From assembly GCA_943787295.1 (NCBI GenBank), contig CALSLW010000002.1, forward strand, positions 648,189 to 712,188: a DNA stretch of 64,000 bases, given 5' to 3'. Below are positions 46,682-55,651 of the stretch, one piece after another. The DNA comes from an uncultured Flavobacteriaceae bacterium (GTDB lineage: Bacteria; Bacteroidota; Bacteroidia; Flavobacteriales; Flavobacteriaceae). The notes below the pieces were generated by a model that was given only the letters and a program-made list of their open reading frames with translations, had not been told where the DNA came from and ran no database searches. How positions within the stretch are numbered: position 1 is the first letter of the stretch; every line of letters starts with the position of its first letter. Position numbers and translations under genes: made by a program.

Positions 46682-47650
46682 TTACTTTTTTCTATTGACT
46701 AAGGGAAGTAAGAAAAAGGAAAGACTTCCAAAAAGAATCACCATCACTGTTTGCGCGGTCCACATAATCCAGCCAAAGGCCAAACTTGACTCTTTTGAAA
46801 TCCCATAGCTAATGAGTACTAAAGAAACAGAAAAGGGGTAAATCCCAATTCCGCCGTTTGTGGCAGAGATGGTCAAGGCACCTACAATAAAGCCTATAAG
46901 CAATGGCTCAAACCCTAGATCTTGTGTTTCTGGAAGCGAAAACTTGATGATGTAAAACATGGCGATATACATTCCCCAGATAAAAAGAGTGTGAAATAGA
47001 TAGGCCCACTTTTTTTCCATTTTGATGATGGTCAGAAAACCTTCGGCTAGGCCGTTAAGGAGGCCATTGATTTTTTGCGCTAATGGATGTGTTGACTTTT
47101 TAATTTGTTTCATTAAAAGGTAGAGCCCAAGAGCAAACAAGAGCAAGCCACCGATAATGTTATATGGATTAATGGCTTTTTCTTCTAAAAAAGAATAGAT
47201 TAAATCTGACTCAAGGGTCAAGGCTAAGCCTATGGTTAATAATAACATGAGTAAGTCAATGGTGCGTTCTGCTATAATGGTGCCAAAACTTTTTTCGAAA
47301 GGAATGTCTTCATATGTCTGTAAAACCGTTGCACGAAAAAACTCTCCAGAACGCGGAACGCCCAGATTAGCAATATAAGTGATAAAGATCGCTAAGATAT
47401 TATTGATCAAACGGGGGTAATAACCCATGGGATTAAGCATAAAGTTCCAACGATAAGCCCTAGAAAAATGGCTGAGAAGCCCTAAAACCAAAGACAAGAA
47501 AATATAGCCGTAATGAGCGTCTTTGATCGAATTATAGATGGTTTGACGGTCCTCTTCGGTCGTGTTATTAATTGAAAGATAGATAAACAAAACACCTATC
47601 AATAAGGGGATAAGGGTTTTAATAACTTTACGAGGAGTAGATTTTTCCAA
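46682..47650 (-). CDS. Lysylphosphatidylglycerol synthase TM-region-like flippase (UPF0104)
   Basis: A 322-residue inner-membrane protein with about eight helices. 'LLSHFSRAYRWNFML', 'VPRSGEFFRATVLQTYEDIPFEKSFGTIIAERTIDLL' and 'ISATNGGIGIYPFSVSLVLISYGIS' are hallmarks of the LPG-synthase transmembrane (AglD2/UPF0104) family. It lacks the aminoacyl-transferase half, so it may flip a lipid. TTG is used as start, 2 bases after the panD stop; no in-frame ATG lies nearby. The panC-panD-flippase-radA order is conserved in Flavobacteriia. Confidence 0.85.
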   Translation of the reverse strand: MEKSTPRKVIKTLIPLLIGVLFIYLSINNTTEEDRQTIYNSIKDAHYGYIFLSLVLGLLSHFSRAYRWNFMLNPMGYYPRLINNILAIFITYIANLGVPRSGEFFRATVLQTYEDIPFEKSFGTIIAERTIDLLMLLLTIGLALTLESDLIYSFLEEKAINPYNIIGGLLLFALGLYLLMKQIKKSTHPLAQKINGLLNGLAEGFLTIIKMEKKWAYLFHTLFIWGMYIAMFYIIKFSLPETQDLGFEPLLIGFIVGALTISATNGGIGIYPFSVSLVLISYGISKESSLAFGWIMWTAQTVMVILFGSLSFFLLPLVNRKK

Positions 47651-47652
47651 AA

Positions 47653-48003
47653 CTATTTTAGCAGATTTGTCGCTTCGTTTGGAAAAACCAGCTGAGGTTG
47701 AATCTTTTTAGCTTCTTCTATATCAAGGCTACAATAACTAATAATAATGATCACGTCGCCTTTTTGAACTTTTCTAGCTGCAGGACCATTCAAAGTGATT
47801 TCGCCGGTATTTCGACCACCTTCAATGACATAGGTTTCTAATCGTTCTCCATTATTGATGTTGACGACTTGTACCTTCTCTCCCTCAATAAGGTTTGCGG
47901 CATCCATTAAATCTTTATCAATGGTGATGCTTCCAATATAATTTAAATCGGCACCTGTAACAGTAACTCTATGGATTTTAGATTTTAATACTTCTATTTG
48001 CAT
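47653..48003 (-). CDS. panD: Aspartate 1-decarboxylase
   Basis: A 116-residue pyruvoyl enzyme making beta-alanine for pantothenate. The proenzyme cleaves itself between Gly24 and Ser25 ('[10 protein letters not shown]'), and Ser25 becomes the pyruvoyl group. '[19 protein letters not shown]' is the conserved C-terminal core. It lies 12 bases downstream of panC. Confidence 0.97.
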   Translation of the reverse strand: MQIEVLKSKIHRVTVTGADLNYIGSITIDKDLMDAANLIEGEKVQVVNINNGERLETYVIEGGRNTGEITLNGPAARKVQKGDVIIIISYCSLDIEEAKKIQPQLVFPNEATNLLK

Positions 48004-48015
48004 GGCGCAAATATA

Positions 48016-48855
48016 TTAAAAATTGACGTTGTCAATCAACCTGATATCCCCCAATTTTACCGCAATAAAAGCTCGCATTTTTTGTGACTCTTGTATGGTC
48101 GATGCAGCTTGTAAAGAATTAGCGTTTGCAATGCAAAAATAGTCGAGTTCAAAGGCCGCATTTTTTTGAAAAAATTCTTCAACCCATTGCTTTATTTCTG
48201 GAATATCCTTTTGTCCTTTCCACGCCTTTACTTGTTGTAAAGTCTTGTAAATCAATGGCGCTAAGTCTCTGTGTTCTTTTGAAAGTCTAGTGTTTCTAGA
48301 GCTCATAGCTAAGCCATCTTTTTCACGAACTATGGGACAATCAACAATGGTGATGGGAAGTTTTTTTTGCGCTACCAGTGCGTGAATAATAGACAATTGT
48401 TGGTAATCTTTTTCGCCAAAATAGGCCCGTTTAGGCATAAAACCCGAAAGTAATTTAAAGACAATGGTAGCCACCCCTTGAAAATGTCCTTTTCTTGAAG
48501 CTCCTTCCATCGTTGTTTCTAGTAAACCAAAATTATAGGGTTCTGTCGCTGTTTTTTCGGGATAAAGATCTTTTACTTCTGGTGCATAAACATAAACCTT
48601 ATCTTCAAAAACCGAGAGTTTTTGTAAATCATCAGAAAGGGTTTTGGGATAAGCATTGAGGTCTTTTTGATCATCAAATTGAGTAGGATTGACAAAAATA
48701 GATACAATGACATAATCATTTTCCTTTATGGCTTGCTCTACTAGGGCTAAGTGTCCAGCATGTAAGGCTCCCATAGTGGGAACAAGACCAATATTGGCAT
48801 CTTTTTGAAAGTCAAGATGTTCTTTTAATAGTTGTTGTTCTTTGAAAACCGTCAT
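48016..48855 (-). CDS. panC: Pantothenate synthetase
   Basis: A 279-residue ligase joining pantoate and beta-alanine with ATP. 'VPTMGALHAGHLALVEQA' (HxGH, near 32) and 'DGLAMSSRNTRLS' (KMSKS-like loop, near 183) are intact. 'IVSIFVNPTQFDDQKDLNAYP' completes the signature. With panD it covers the pantothenate branch; panB is not in the window. A promoter box lies at 48876-48883. Confidence 0.97.
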   Translation of the reverse strand: MTVFKEQQLLKEHLDFQKDANIGLVPTMGALHAGHLALVEQAIKENDYVIVSIFVNPTQFDDQKDLNAYPKTLSDDLQKLSVFEDKVYVYAPEVKDLYPEKTATEPYNFGLLETTMEGASRKGHFQGVATIVFKLLSGFMPKRAYFGEKDYQQLSIIHALVAQKKLPITIVDCPIVREKDGLAMSSRNTRLSKEHRDLAPLIYKTLQQVKAWKGQKDIPEIKQWVEEFFQKNAAFELDYFCIANANSLQAASTIQESQKMRAFIAVKLGDIRLIDNVNF

Positions 48856-48875
48856 TTAGGAAAAGATTAACAGGC

Positions 48876-48922
48876 TAAAAGTACTGTTTTTTCTAATGGT
48901 AGGAAGATTTTTTGTAATTTTG
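48876..48922. promoter_or_regulatory. Divergent promoter region panC / GT5-like gene
   Basis: TAATTTTG (48915-48922, plus strand) is an exact TAnnTTTG box 34 bases before the GT5-like gene. TACTTTTA (complement of 48876-48883) is a one-mismatch box for panC. Confidence 0.45.
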
Positions 48923-48956
48923 CTAAACTTTCGCCGTAATAGGTAAAATCGTTCTT

Positions 48957-49757
48957 ATGCAAAATAAAAAAGTACTTATAATTTCTTCGGAGGTTATCCC
49001 CTATCTTCCCCAAACGGAACGTTCCATTAATTCGTTTAAAATCCCTAAATCAATTAATGATGCTGGGGGACAAACAAGGATCTTTATGCCTCGTTATGGG
49101 ATCATCAATGAACGTCGTCACCAATTACATGAAGTCATTCGTCTTTCTGGAATGAATCTAGTGATTAATGATATGGATATGCCCTTGATTATTAAAGTGG
49201 CTTCTATCCCAAAAGAGCGCATGCAAGTGTACTTTATCGATAATGAAGAATATTTTAAACGCAAAGAAATTTTACACGACAAAGATGGTGCGCTATTCCC
49301 TGATAACGACGAACGCATGATCTTTTTTACAAAAGGCGTTATTGAAACTGTTAAAAAATTAAATTGGTCTCCAGATATTATTCATCTACATGGGTGGTTT
49401 ACCTCACTTTTTCCTTTGTACATGAAAACCTATTTTTCACAGGATCCAATTTTTGAAAACAGCAAAATAGTAAGCTCTATCTATCCAGACGATTTAGGGG
49501 GTGAATTAAACCCAGCGCTAAAAGATAAAATCTCTTTTGATCAAATCGATGCAGATCTATCTAGCCTTGCAACACCAGATTATGAGCAACTAACTCATTT
49601 AGCCGTTGCGCATTCTGATGGAGTAATTCTTGCTGGAGACGATATTCCTTCAAGTGTTGCTCAAGCAATCGCAGCGAGTAACAAACCTGTTATGTCGTTT
49701 GCAGACAGTCAAGAAGAAGATGCTTATGTTAATTTCTTTAACACGAATTTCCTTTAA
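48957..49757 (+). CDS. Glycogen/starch-synthase N-terminal half (GT5-like) protein
   Basis: A 266-residue protein that aligns with the N-terminal Rossmann domain of GT5 glycogen synthases ('QTRIFMPRYGIINERRHQLHEVIRLSG', 'DIIHLHGWFTSLFPLYMKT'). The ADP-glucose-binding KxGGL loop is missing, replaced by 'YLPQTERSINSFKIPK', and there is no second (GT1-like) domain. It is thus unlikely to make glycogen alone. The protein is well conserved in Bacteroidota and regularly sits beside panC and a DUF4270 gene. Its real function is unknown. Confidence 0.75.
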   Translation: MQNKKVLIISSEVIPYLPQTERSINSFKIPKSINDAGGQTRIFMPRYGIINERRHQLHEVIRLSGMNLVINDMDMPLIIKVASIPKERMQVYFIDNEEYFKRKEILHDKDGALFPDNDERMIFFTKGVIETVKKLNWSPDIIHLHGWFTSLFPLYMKTYFSQDPIFENSKIVSSIYPDDLGGELNPALKDKISFDQIDADLSSLATPDYEQLTHLAVAHSDGVILAGDDIPSSVAQAIAASNKPVMSFADSQEEDAYVNFFNTNFL

Positions 49758-49764
49758 ATTGCCC

Positions 49765-51576
49765 ATGACAATCGTAAAAAAGTTATTCCGTATAGGGGCT
49801 CTTTCCCTTTTGGTATCCGCTTGTAATCAGGAATACAACTCTGTAGGAGTAGATCTTATTGCGACAGATCAGTTTGATACAGAAACCCAGGAGTTTCCTG
49901 TTTTTCTTAGCGTAAGTAATCTTGAAGATGTTCAATCTGATCAATTAGGCGTATTCCACTTTGGAAGATATAATTTCCCTAATCTAGGTAGAAAAAGTGC
50001 GAATATCACTACCCAATTAGCGATAGTGAGCGATCCTCGTTTTGGGATTTATACCCAAGAACAAGAAGAGACAGGAGATGTAGACAATGTCAACGTCATC
50101 AATGAAAACGAAAGGGTTAGCTCGGTTTTTCTAGAGATTCCCTTTTTAGTGAACCAAAATGATAGAGATGCAGACGGGGTAATAGACGCTTTAGACATTG
50201 ATCCAGATGATAATCAAAGTGATACCGATGGTGACGGAGTGGATGATTTATTAGAATCTCAAGAGGGAACAAATCCCCTTGATGCAGATTCTGATGGCGA
50301 TGGAATCACAGATGATTTAGACACAGATAACAGTGGCTATGATGCTGAAGACAATTTTTATGAAATAGATTCAATCTTTGGTAACCGCAATTCAAACTTT
50401 AATTTAAAAGTGTCTGAGTTAACTTATCATTTTAGTGCCTTAGACCCTAATAATAATTTTGAGACAGCTACAGACTATTTTTCTGGAAGAGACTTTTATC
50501 AAGAAGGGCTTGTTGGAAGAAGTTTATACGATGGTTCTTTTGAATTAGACTTTGAGGAGATTACTTTTAACTATACAGAAGACGATCCTGAAACAACAGA
50601 CGTCGACGAGACAACACTAGTAGAGACTAGACTTTCACCGCGTCTTCGTATTCCACTAGATACTGCTTATTTTCAAGAAAAAATCCTAGATGCAGAAGGC
50701 AGCGATGCCCTTTCAAGCGATAGCAATTTCAAAAATCACATTAAAGGAATTAACATTAGAATGGAAAATCCTGCAGAGGATCTCTATATGTTACTCAACC
50801 TAACTGGAGCAACAATTCGTTTAAATTATGAATATGATGCCAATGAAGACCAAGACACAGAAGATACTTCTGACGATGTGATTGAAACAATCTCTCAAAC
50901 TTATTTTATAACACCAAGTGGTGTTCAAATCAATCACCTAACAAACGACGAACAAATTGCCCTTAACACTAACCCTCAAGAGCGTATAATGCTTAATGGA
51001 GGACTAGGAAACATAGGGCAAATAAATTTGTTTGATCAAGATGATAGCACAACAAATCTAGCGGATTTTAGATCTCCAAACATCTTGATTAATGAAGCTA
51101 ATCTCGTTTTTTATGTCGATCCAACCATTACAGAAAACTGGTCAGAAGGAGATTTAATTGCAGATCGTTTATATCTCTATCGTTTAGAAGATAATTTACC
51201 ATTAGCAGATTATTTTTCTGATCCTAGTTCAGGTTCAAATAATACGCTCAATAAAACGATTCACAGTGGAATACTAGAATATCAAGATGGTATCCCTTAC
51301 CGTTATAAATTTAGAATTACAGAACATATTTCTAATCTCGTTCGTTCTGAAGAAGAAGATTTAGCAGAAAATGTAGCGCTTGGATTAGTGGTAACGGCTA
51401 ACATAAATTCTACTTTTGTTAAAAACGCTAAACTCTCTGAAAACGAAGACATATTATATCCTATCGCTGCATTGCAAAACCCTTTAGGGACATTTTTAGT
51501 AGGCCCTAACCCACCGCAAGAATTACAGGATAAACAATTGAAATTAGAAGTCATCTATACCGATTTCAATAACTAA
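49765..51576 (+). CDS. DUF4270 lipoprotein with calcium-binding thrombospondin-3-like repeats
   Basis: A 603-residue lipoprotein (lipid Cys20 in LSLLVSAC). Start 49765 is 7 bases after the previous stop. DUF4270 spans most of the chain. Between residues of about 130 and 190 lies a run of Asp-rich repeats ('DRDADGVIDALD', 'DTDGDGVDDL', 'DSDGDGITDDLD') like thrombospondin type 3 or EF-hand loops, which bind Ca2+. It probably sits on the cell surface. glmS follows after 5 bases, which suggests co-transcription. Confidence 0.85.
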   Translation: MTIVKKLFRIGALSLLVSACNQEYNSVGVDLIATDQFDTETQEFPVFLSVSNLEDVQSDQLGVFHFGRYNFPNLGRKSANITTQLAIVSDPRFGIYTQEQEETGDVDNVNVINENERVSSVFLEIPFLVNQNDRDADGVIDALDIDPDDNQSDTDGDGVDDLLESQEGTNPLDADSDGDGITDDLDTDNSGYDAEDNFYEIDSIFGNRNSNFNLKVSELTYHFSALDPNNNFETATDYFSGRDFYQEGLVGRSLYDGSFELDFEEITFNYTEDDPETTDVDETTLVETRLSPRLRIPLDTAYFQEKILDAEGSDALSSDSNFKNHIKGINIRMENPAEDLYMLLNLTGATIRLNYEYDANEDQDTEDTSDDVIETISQTYFITPSGVQINHLTNDEQIALNTNPQERIMLNGGLGNIGQINLFDQDDSTTNLADFRSPNILINEANLVFYVDPTITENWSEGDLIADRLYLYRLEDNLPLADYFSDPSSGSNNTLNKTIHSGILEYQDGIPYRYKFRITEHISNLVRSEEEDLAENVALGLVVTANINSTFVKNAKLSENEDILYPIAALQNPLGTFLVGPNPPQELQDKQLKLEVIYTDFNN

Positions 51577-51581
51577 AGCTT

Positions 51582-53429
51582 ATGTGTGGAATTGTAGCCT
51601 ATATTGGGAATAAACAAGCTCAACCTATTGTTATAAAAGGACTCAAACGTTTAGAATATCGCGGATATGATTCTACGGGGATATCCATTTATAACGGCAG
51701 CGCATTACACACTTTAAAAACAAAGGGAAAGGTAAGCGACCTTGAGGCCCTTATTGCTCAACATCCTGAACAAAAAGCTACCCTAGCCCTGGGCCATACA
51801 AGATGGGCCACTCACGGGGTGCCAAATGACACCAATGCCCACCCACAGACGTCTAACTCTGGCAACCTGGTTGTTGTTCACAATGGGATCATAGAAAATT
51901 ACGCTTCTTTAAAGAAAGAATTAATCCACCGCGGATTTACTTTTTCGTCTGATACTGATACAGAAGTACTGGTCAATCTAATTGAAGATGTACAGCAGCA
52001 GCAAGGGGTTAAATTAGGACAGGCGGTGCAAATTGCACTTTCTCAAGTTATCGGGGCATATGCTATAGTTGTTTTTGATCGCAGAAAACCAAACGAACTA
52101 GTTGCTGCTCGCCTAGGTAGTCCATTAGCCATAGGAATTGGCGAAAACGAGTTCTTTGTCGCATCAGACGCTACGCCTTTTATCGAATATACCAAAGAAG
52201 CCATCTATTTAGAAGAAGAGCATTTGGCCATTATTCGCGTTGGTAAGTCCATTAAAATTAGAAAGATTAAAGACGATAGTTTGGCAGAGCCTTATGTTGA
52301 AAAGCTTCAAATGAGCTTAGAAAACATTCAAAAAGGCGGCTATGATCACTTTATGCTGAAAGAAATTTTTGAGCAACCTAAAGCGATTCAAGACACGTTA
52401 CGTGGTAGATTACTAAGCGATGAAGGAGTAATTACCCTATCGAGCCTTCGCGAGCATGACAACAGGTTTTTGAATGCCAAACGTATTCTTATTGTTGCCT
52501 GTGGAACTTCATGGCATGCCGGTTTAGTGGCAGAATATCTTTTAGAAGATTTTACCCGTATTCCTGTTGAAGTAGAATATGCCTCAGAATTTCGTTACCG
52601 CAATCCCATAATCTACCCAGACGATGTGGTTATCGCTATCTCACAGTCTGGAGAAACCGCTGATACCATTGCGGCCATAAACATCGCCAAAGAAAAAGGT
52701 GCCTTTATCTATGGTATCTGTAATGTAGTAGGGTCAACCATTTCTAGGATTACAGATACGGGCTGCTATACCCATGCAGGTCCAGAAATTGGTGTTGCAT
52801 CAACCAAAGCTTTTACCACGCAAATCACCGTGATCTCTTTAATAGGATTATACCTTGGCAAAGCAAATGGAACCCTTTCAAGATCACAATACCAAGAATA
52901 CTTAACAGAGTTATCCACCCTTCCCACTAAAGTAGAACAGATATTAGCATCTCAAACCTTTATAGAAGAAGTCGCTACCTCTTTTAAGACAGCACAGAAC
53001 TGTATTTACTTAGGAAGAGGATACAACTTCCCGGTTGCCCTTGAAGGTGCCTTAAAACTGAAGGAAATCTCCTATATCCACGCAGAAGGTTATCCTGCGG
53101 CAGAAATGAAGCACGGTCCCATCGCCTTAATCGATAAAGAGATGCCTGTTGTCGTTATTGCGACTAAAAAAGGCTACTATGATAAGGTGGTGAGCAATAT
53201 CCAGGAAATTAAATCTAGGGAAGGCCGTATCATCGCTATTGTTAGTGAAGGAGATACTCAAGTCAAAGCCCTGGCAGATTACTGCCTTGAAATCCCAGAT
53301 GCTTCAGAACCATTTATCCCAATTTTATCGACTATCCCACTACAATTACTCTCTTATTATATCGCGGTACAACGCGGCTGTAATGTGGATCAACCCAGGA
53401 ATTTAGCGAAGTCGGTTACCGTGGAATAA
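51582..53429 (+). CDS. glmS: Glutamine-fructose-6-phosphate aminotransferase
   Basis: A 615-residue enzyme making glucosamine-6-phosphate for cell wall and LPS. Cys2 (MCGIVAYIG) is the glutaminase nucleophile. 'LEYRGYDSTGISI', 'HTRWATHGVPNDTNAHP' and two SIS isomerase domains ('VACGTSWHAGLVAEYL', 'ISQSGETADTIAA', 'EGALKLKEISYIHAE') follow, ending 'RNLAKSVTVE'. No glmS ribozyme or leader structure is seen in the 5-base gap upstream. Confidence 0.97.
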   Translation: MCGIVAYIGNKQAQPIVIKGLKRLEYRGYDSTGISIYNGSALHTLKTKGKVSDLEALIAQHPEQKATLALGHTRWATHGVPNDTNAHPQTSNSGNLVVVHNGIIENYASLKKELIHRGFTFSSDTDTEVLVNLIEDVQQQQGVKLGQAVQIALSQVIGAYAIVVFDRRKPNELVAARLGSPLAIGIGENEFFVASDATPFIEYTKEAIYLEEEHLAIIRVGKSIKIRKIKDDSLAEPYVEKLQMSLENIQKGGYDHFMLKEIFEQPKAIQDTLRGRLLSDEGVITLSSLREHDNRFLNAKRILIVACGTSWHAGLVAEYLLEDFTRIPVEVEYASEFRYRNPIIYPDDVVIAISQSGETADTIAAINIAKEKGAFIYGICNVVGSTISRITDTGCYTHAGPEIGVASTKAFTTQITVISLIGLYLGKANGTLSRSQYQEYLTELSTLPTKVEQILASQTFIEEVATSFKTAQNCIYLGRGYNFPVALEGALKLKEISYIHAEGYPAAEMKHGPIALIDKEMPVVVIATKKGYYDKVVSNIQEIKSREGRIIAIVSEGDTQVKALADYCLEIPDASEPFIPILSTIPLQLLSYYIAVQRGCNVDQPRNLAKSVTVE

Positions 53430-53440
53430 CCCTACCTTAT

Positions 53441-54886
53441 TTAAAAATTCTTTTCAGGGAATAACTGTGCCGTTCCACTGTATTGTTTGTGAATGGCCTT
53501 ATAAACACCTCTCTTTTTGTTTTTGGTTAAAAGCTCGAGTTGATCTTTAACAATCAGGGGTAAACCCTCAAAATCCTTGTGTCGAATAATGACTGCAAAG
53601 TCTTCTTTCTTTCTAAGCTGTTGCAAAAGGGTGTCAGCCAGAACTACTTCAACCTGTCCTTGACTGTAGTATTGACTAGAATAAGATTTCCAATCTAGGG
53701 CATATAGCGTCGAATTCTTTGGCGCGCTAGCGACTAAAGTCTTATCAGAATTATCTAGGAAAACCTGATCCACTGCTCCGCTAAAATAAACTGCGACCAA
53801 TAAAAGCGGCAGTTCAAGGGCTAAAAATAAATGGATTTTCTTGAGTTTAATCCCTTCCCAATAATGAACAATCAATAGCGCAAAAGGAATCATCACCGGC
53901 AGGGTATAGGGATGAATTAAGCTTTTTGAAGAGGTAAAAAAGAACGGCGTCCAGAGTAACCAAAACAGCAGATAAAGACTCCATTGATCTTTAAATAGAC
54001 CACGCCCCTGTGCCTTCATTTTTTTGATAAAACTACCGATCCATGAGAGCACTGCCCCAATCAAAAACAGCCAAACCATCCCCATGGGTTGCTGCTTAGG
54101 GAAACCGTATTTGTCTCCGCTCCAACTCGAGTCTAGGTAGCGTTTAAAATGTTCTCCAACGATAAAATAGTCGATAAATCCTGGAGAGCGCAGCTCTGCC
54201 CAGATGTACCATGGAACGGCTATCCCTAGCGAAACAAGTGCTCCTATAACTATGGGGAAACGCAATAAAGTCTTCCATTTAAAATCACTCAATGTACACC
54301 ACAACAAGATGGGCGGAACAGTTAAAATTCCTACAATCGGTCCTTTGGTTAAAAGTCCTAAGCCCATTCCCACAAAGAGTAAATAGCGCCAGTAAGTCTT
54401 TGCATTGTCTTGTATTCCTTCCCAAAAAGAGAGCATCACTAAGGCGATTGAAAGGCTTAAAAAAGTATCGGTCGAGACCACCCCTGCGTGCAAGTAAAAT
54501 TCGGGCAAACTCATTAAAACCAGACCCGGTAAATAAAAAGACATTTTGTTCGAAGGACGGTATTTTCCTACTAAAAGGACCATGGCTAAACAAGCCAAAA
54601 GATAAGGGAGGCGTACAAAGAATTCAGCTTCGCCAAAAAGGGAAATACTCGCTGCAGAAAACCAGGTCGATAAGGGAGGCTTCGCCCAAAAAGGAACCCC
54701 ATAATCAATTTGTAACACGATCCATTCTCCGGTTTCAGCCATTAAACGCGCGATTTCTGCGTACCTCGCTTCAGTTTTATCCATCAAAGGCAGTGTCCCA
54801 TTAAAAAAACCGCGAATTAAAAATAGCAGCACTAAAAGGTAGCCTGTCACAGTGGCAGCATTGATGGGAGGAAATAGTTTTTTCAT
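53441..54886 (-). CDS. GT39/ArnT-like membrane glycosyltransferase
   Basis: A 481-residue integral membrane protein, start 54886 (MKKLFPPINAATVTGYLL). About 11-12 helices. 'LPLMDKTEARYAEIARLM' in the first periplasmic loop is the acidic catalytic region of dolichyl-phosphate-mannose/ArnT-type enzymes, and 'YGVPFWAKPPLSTWF' is a family motif. It transfers a sugar from an undecaprenyl-phosphate donor. The upstream GT2 gene overlaps by 4 bases (ATGA) and would make that donor. Confidence 0.85.
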   Translation of the reverse strand: MKKLFPPINAATVTGYLLVLLFLIRGFFNGTLPLMDKTEARYAEIARLMAETGEWIVLQIDYGVPFWAKPPLSTWFSAASISLFGEAEFFVRLPYLLACLAMVLLVGKYRPSNKMSFYLPGLVLMSLPEFYLHAGVVSTDTFLSLSIALVMLSFWEGIQDNAKTYWRYLLFVGMGLGLLTKGPIVGILTVPPILLWCTLSDFKWKTLLRFPIVIGALVSLGIAVPWYIWAELRSPGFIDYFIVGEHFKRYLDSSWSGDKYGFPKQQPMGMVWLFLIGAVLSWIGSFIKKMKAQGRGLFKDQWSLYLLFWLLWTPFFFTSSKSLIHPYTLPVMIPFALLIVHYWEGIKLKKIHLFLALELPLLLVAVYFSGAVDQVFLDNSDKTLVASAPKNSTLYALDWKSYSSQYYSQGQVEVVLADTLLQQLRKKEDFAVIIRHKDFEGLPLIVKDQLELLTKNKKRGVYKAIHKQYSGTAQLFPEKNF

Positions 54887-55611
54887 TGTTTGTAACGACG
54901 ATAAATAATGGCTAAATCTAACCACAATTGGAACATATAAGAGAATTTGACCCTAGAATCTTCTGTGTCTAACCATTGATCCAAGGGTACTTCTTTAGAC
55001 TGGGCAATCATTTGTTTTTCCCCAAGGGTATTAATTAGGCGAAAGAAAATTTCTACATCAAATAACCAACGAGAACTAAAAGGGGCGTCAAAGGCAATAG
55101 GAATCAGTTTACGATCGAGGATTTTACAGCCGCACTGAGTGTCATAAACACTTATCCCCAGCATTTTTGAAATAACAGTAGCTATTACTCTACCAATTAA
55201 GAAACGATACCATTTACGTTCAATACGGTTGTCTGTTTTAAGAATACGGGACCCAAAAACAAAGCGGGTTTCTGCATTGATTTTTTCTCCTAAAAGTGTG
55301 CACTCTTCTAAAGAAGTCGAAAGGTCTGCATCGAGGTAGGCAAAGCGATCACAAGAAGCTTTTTGTAAAGCCAGTTGCATCCCTGCTTGTACGGCTCCAG
55401 CCTTTCCTTTATTTTCTGACAGCGCTAGTATTTCCACTTGTTGTGGAAAGTGTGCTGAAAGCGCTGTTAGTAGCGTTAAGGTGTTGTCTGTAGAACCGTC
55501 GTCTACTAAGACCAACTGCACAGCGGTTTGCTTAGAAAGAAATTGTTTAAACTGTTCTTGTGGAAACCGGTTGGCCTCGTTATAACAGGGAACGATAATG
55601 CAAAGTGGCAT
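54883..55611 (-). CDS. GT2 polyprenyl-phosphate glycosyltransferase (DPM1/ALG5-like)
   Basis: A 242-residue enzyme without strong membrane helices. 'IVPCYNEANRF', 'VLVDDGSTDNT' and 'NKGKAGAVQAGM' bind the nucleotide sugar, 'FAYLDADLST' is the DxD metal site, and 'DTQCGCKILDR' is typical of dolichyl-phosphate glucosyltransferase relatives. It would load a sugar onto undecaprenyl phosphate for the ArnT-like partner it overlaps by 4 bases. Confidence 0.88.
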   Translation of the reverse strand: MPLCIIVPCYNEANRFPQEQFKQFLSKQTAVQLVLVDDGSTDNTLTLLTALSAHFPQQVEILALSENKGKAGAVQAGMQLALQKASCDRFAYLDADLSTSLEECTLLGEKINAETRFVFGSRILKTDNRIERKWYRFLIGRVIATVISKMLGISVYDTQCGCKILDRKLIPIAFDAPFSSRWLFDVEIFFRLINTLGEKQMIAQSKEVPLDQWLDTEDSRVKFSYMFQLWLDLAIIYRRYKQ

Positions 55612-55651
55612 AAATTAAAATATGCCCCAAGATAAGCATTATAGAACAGCT

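Noticed and set aside
50160-50335. Tandem DNA repeat
   Set aside because: The similarity is at protein level (Asp-rich calcium loops); codons differ and no exact DNA repeat unit is present.
51577-51581. glmS ribozyme
   Set aside because: Only five bases separate DUF4270 from glmS and no ribozyme-like fold is possible there; the family is mainly from Firmicutes.
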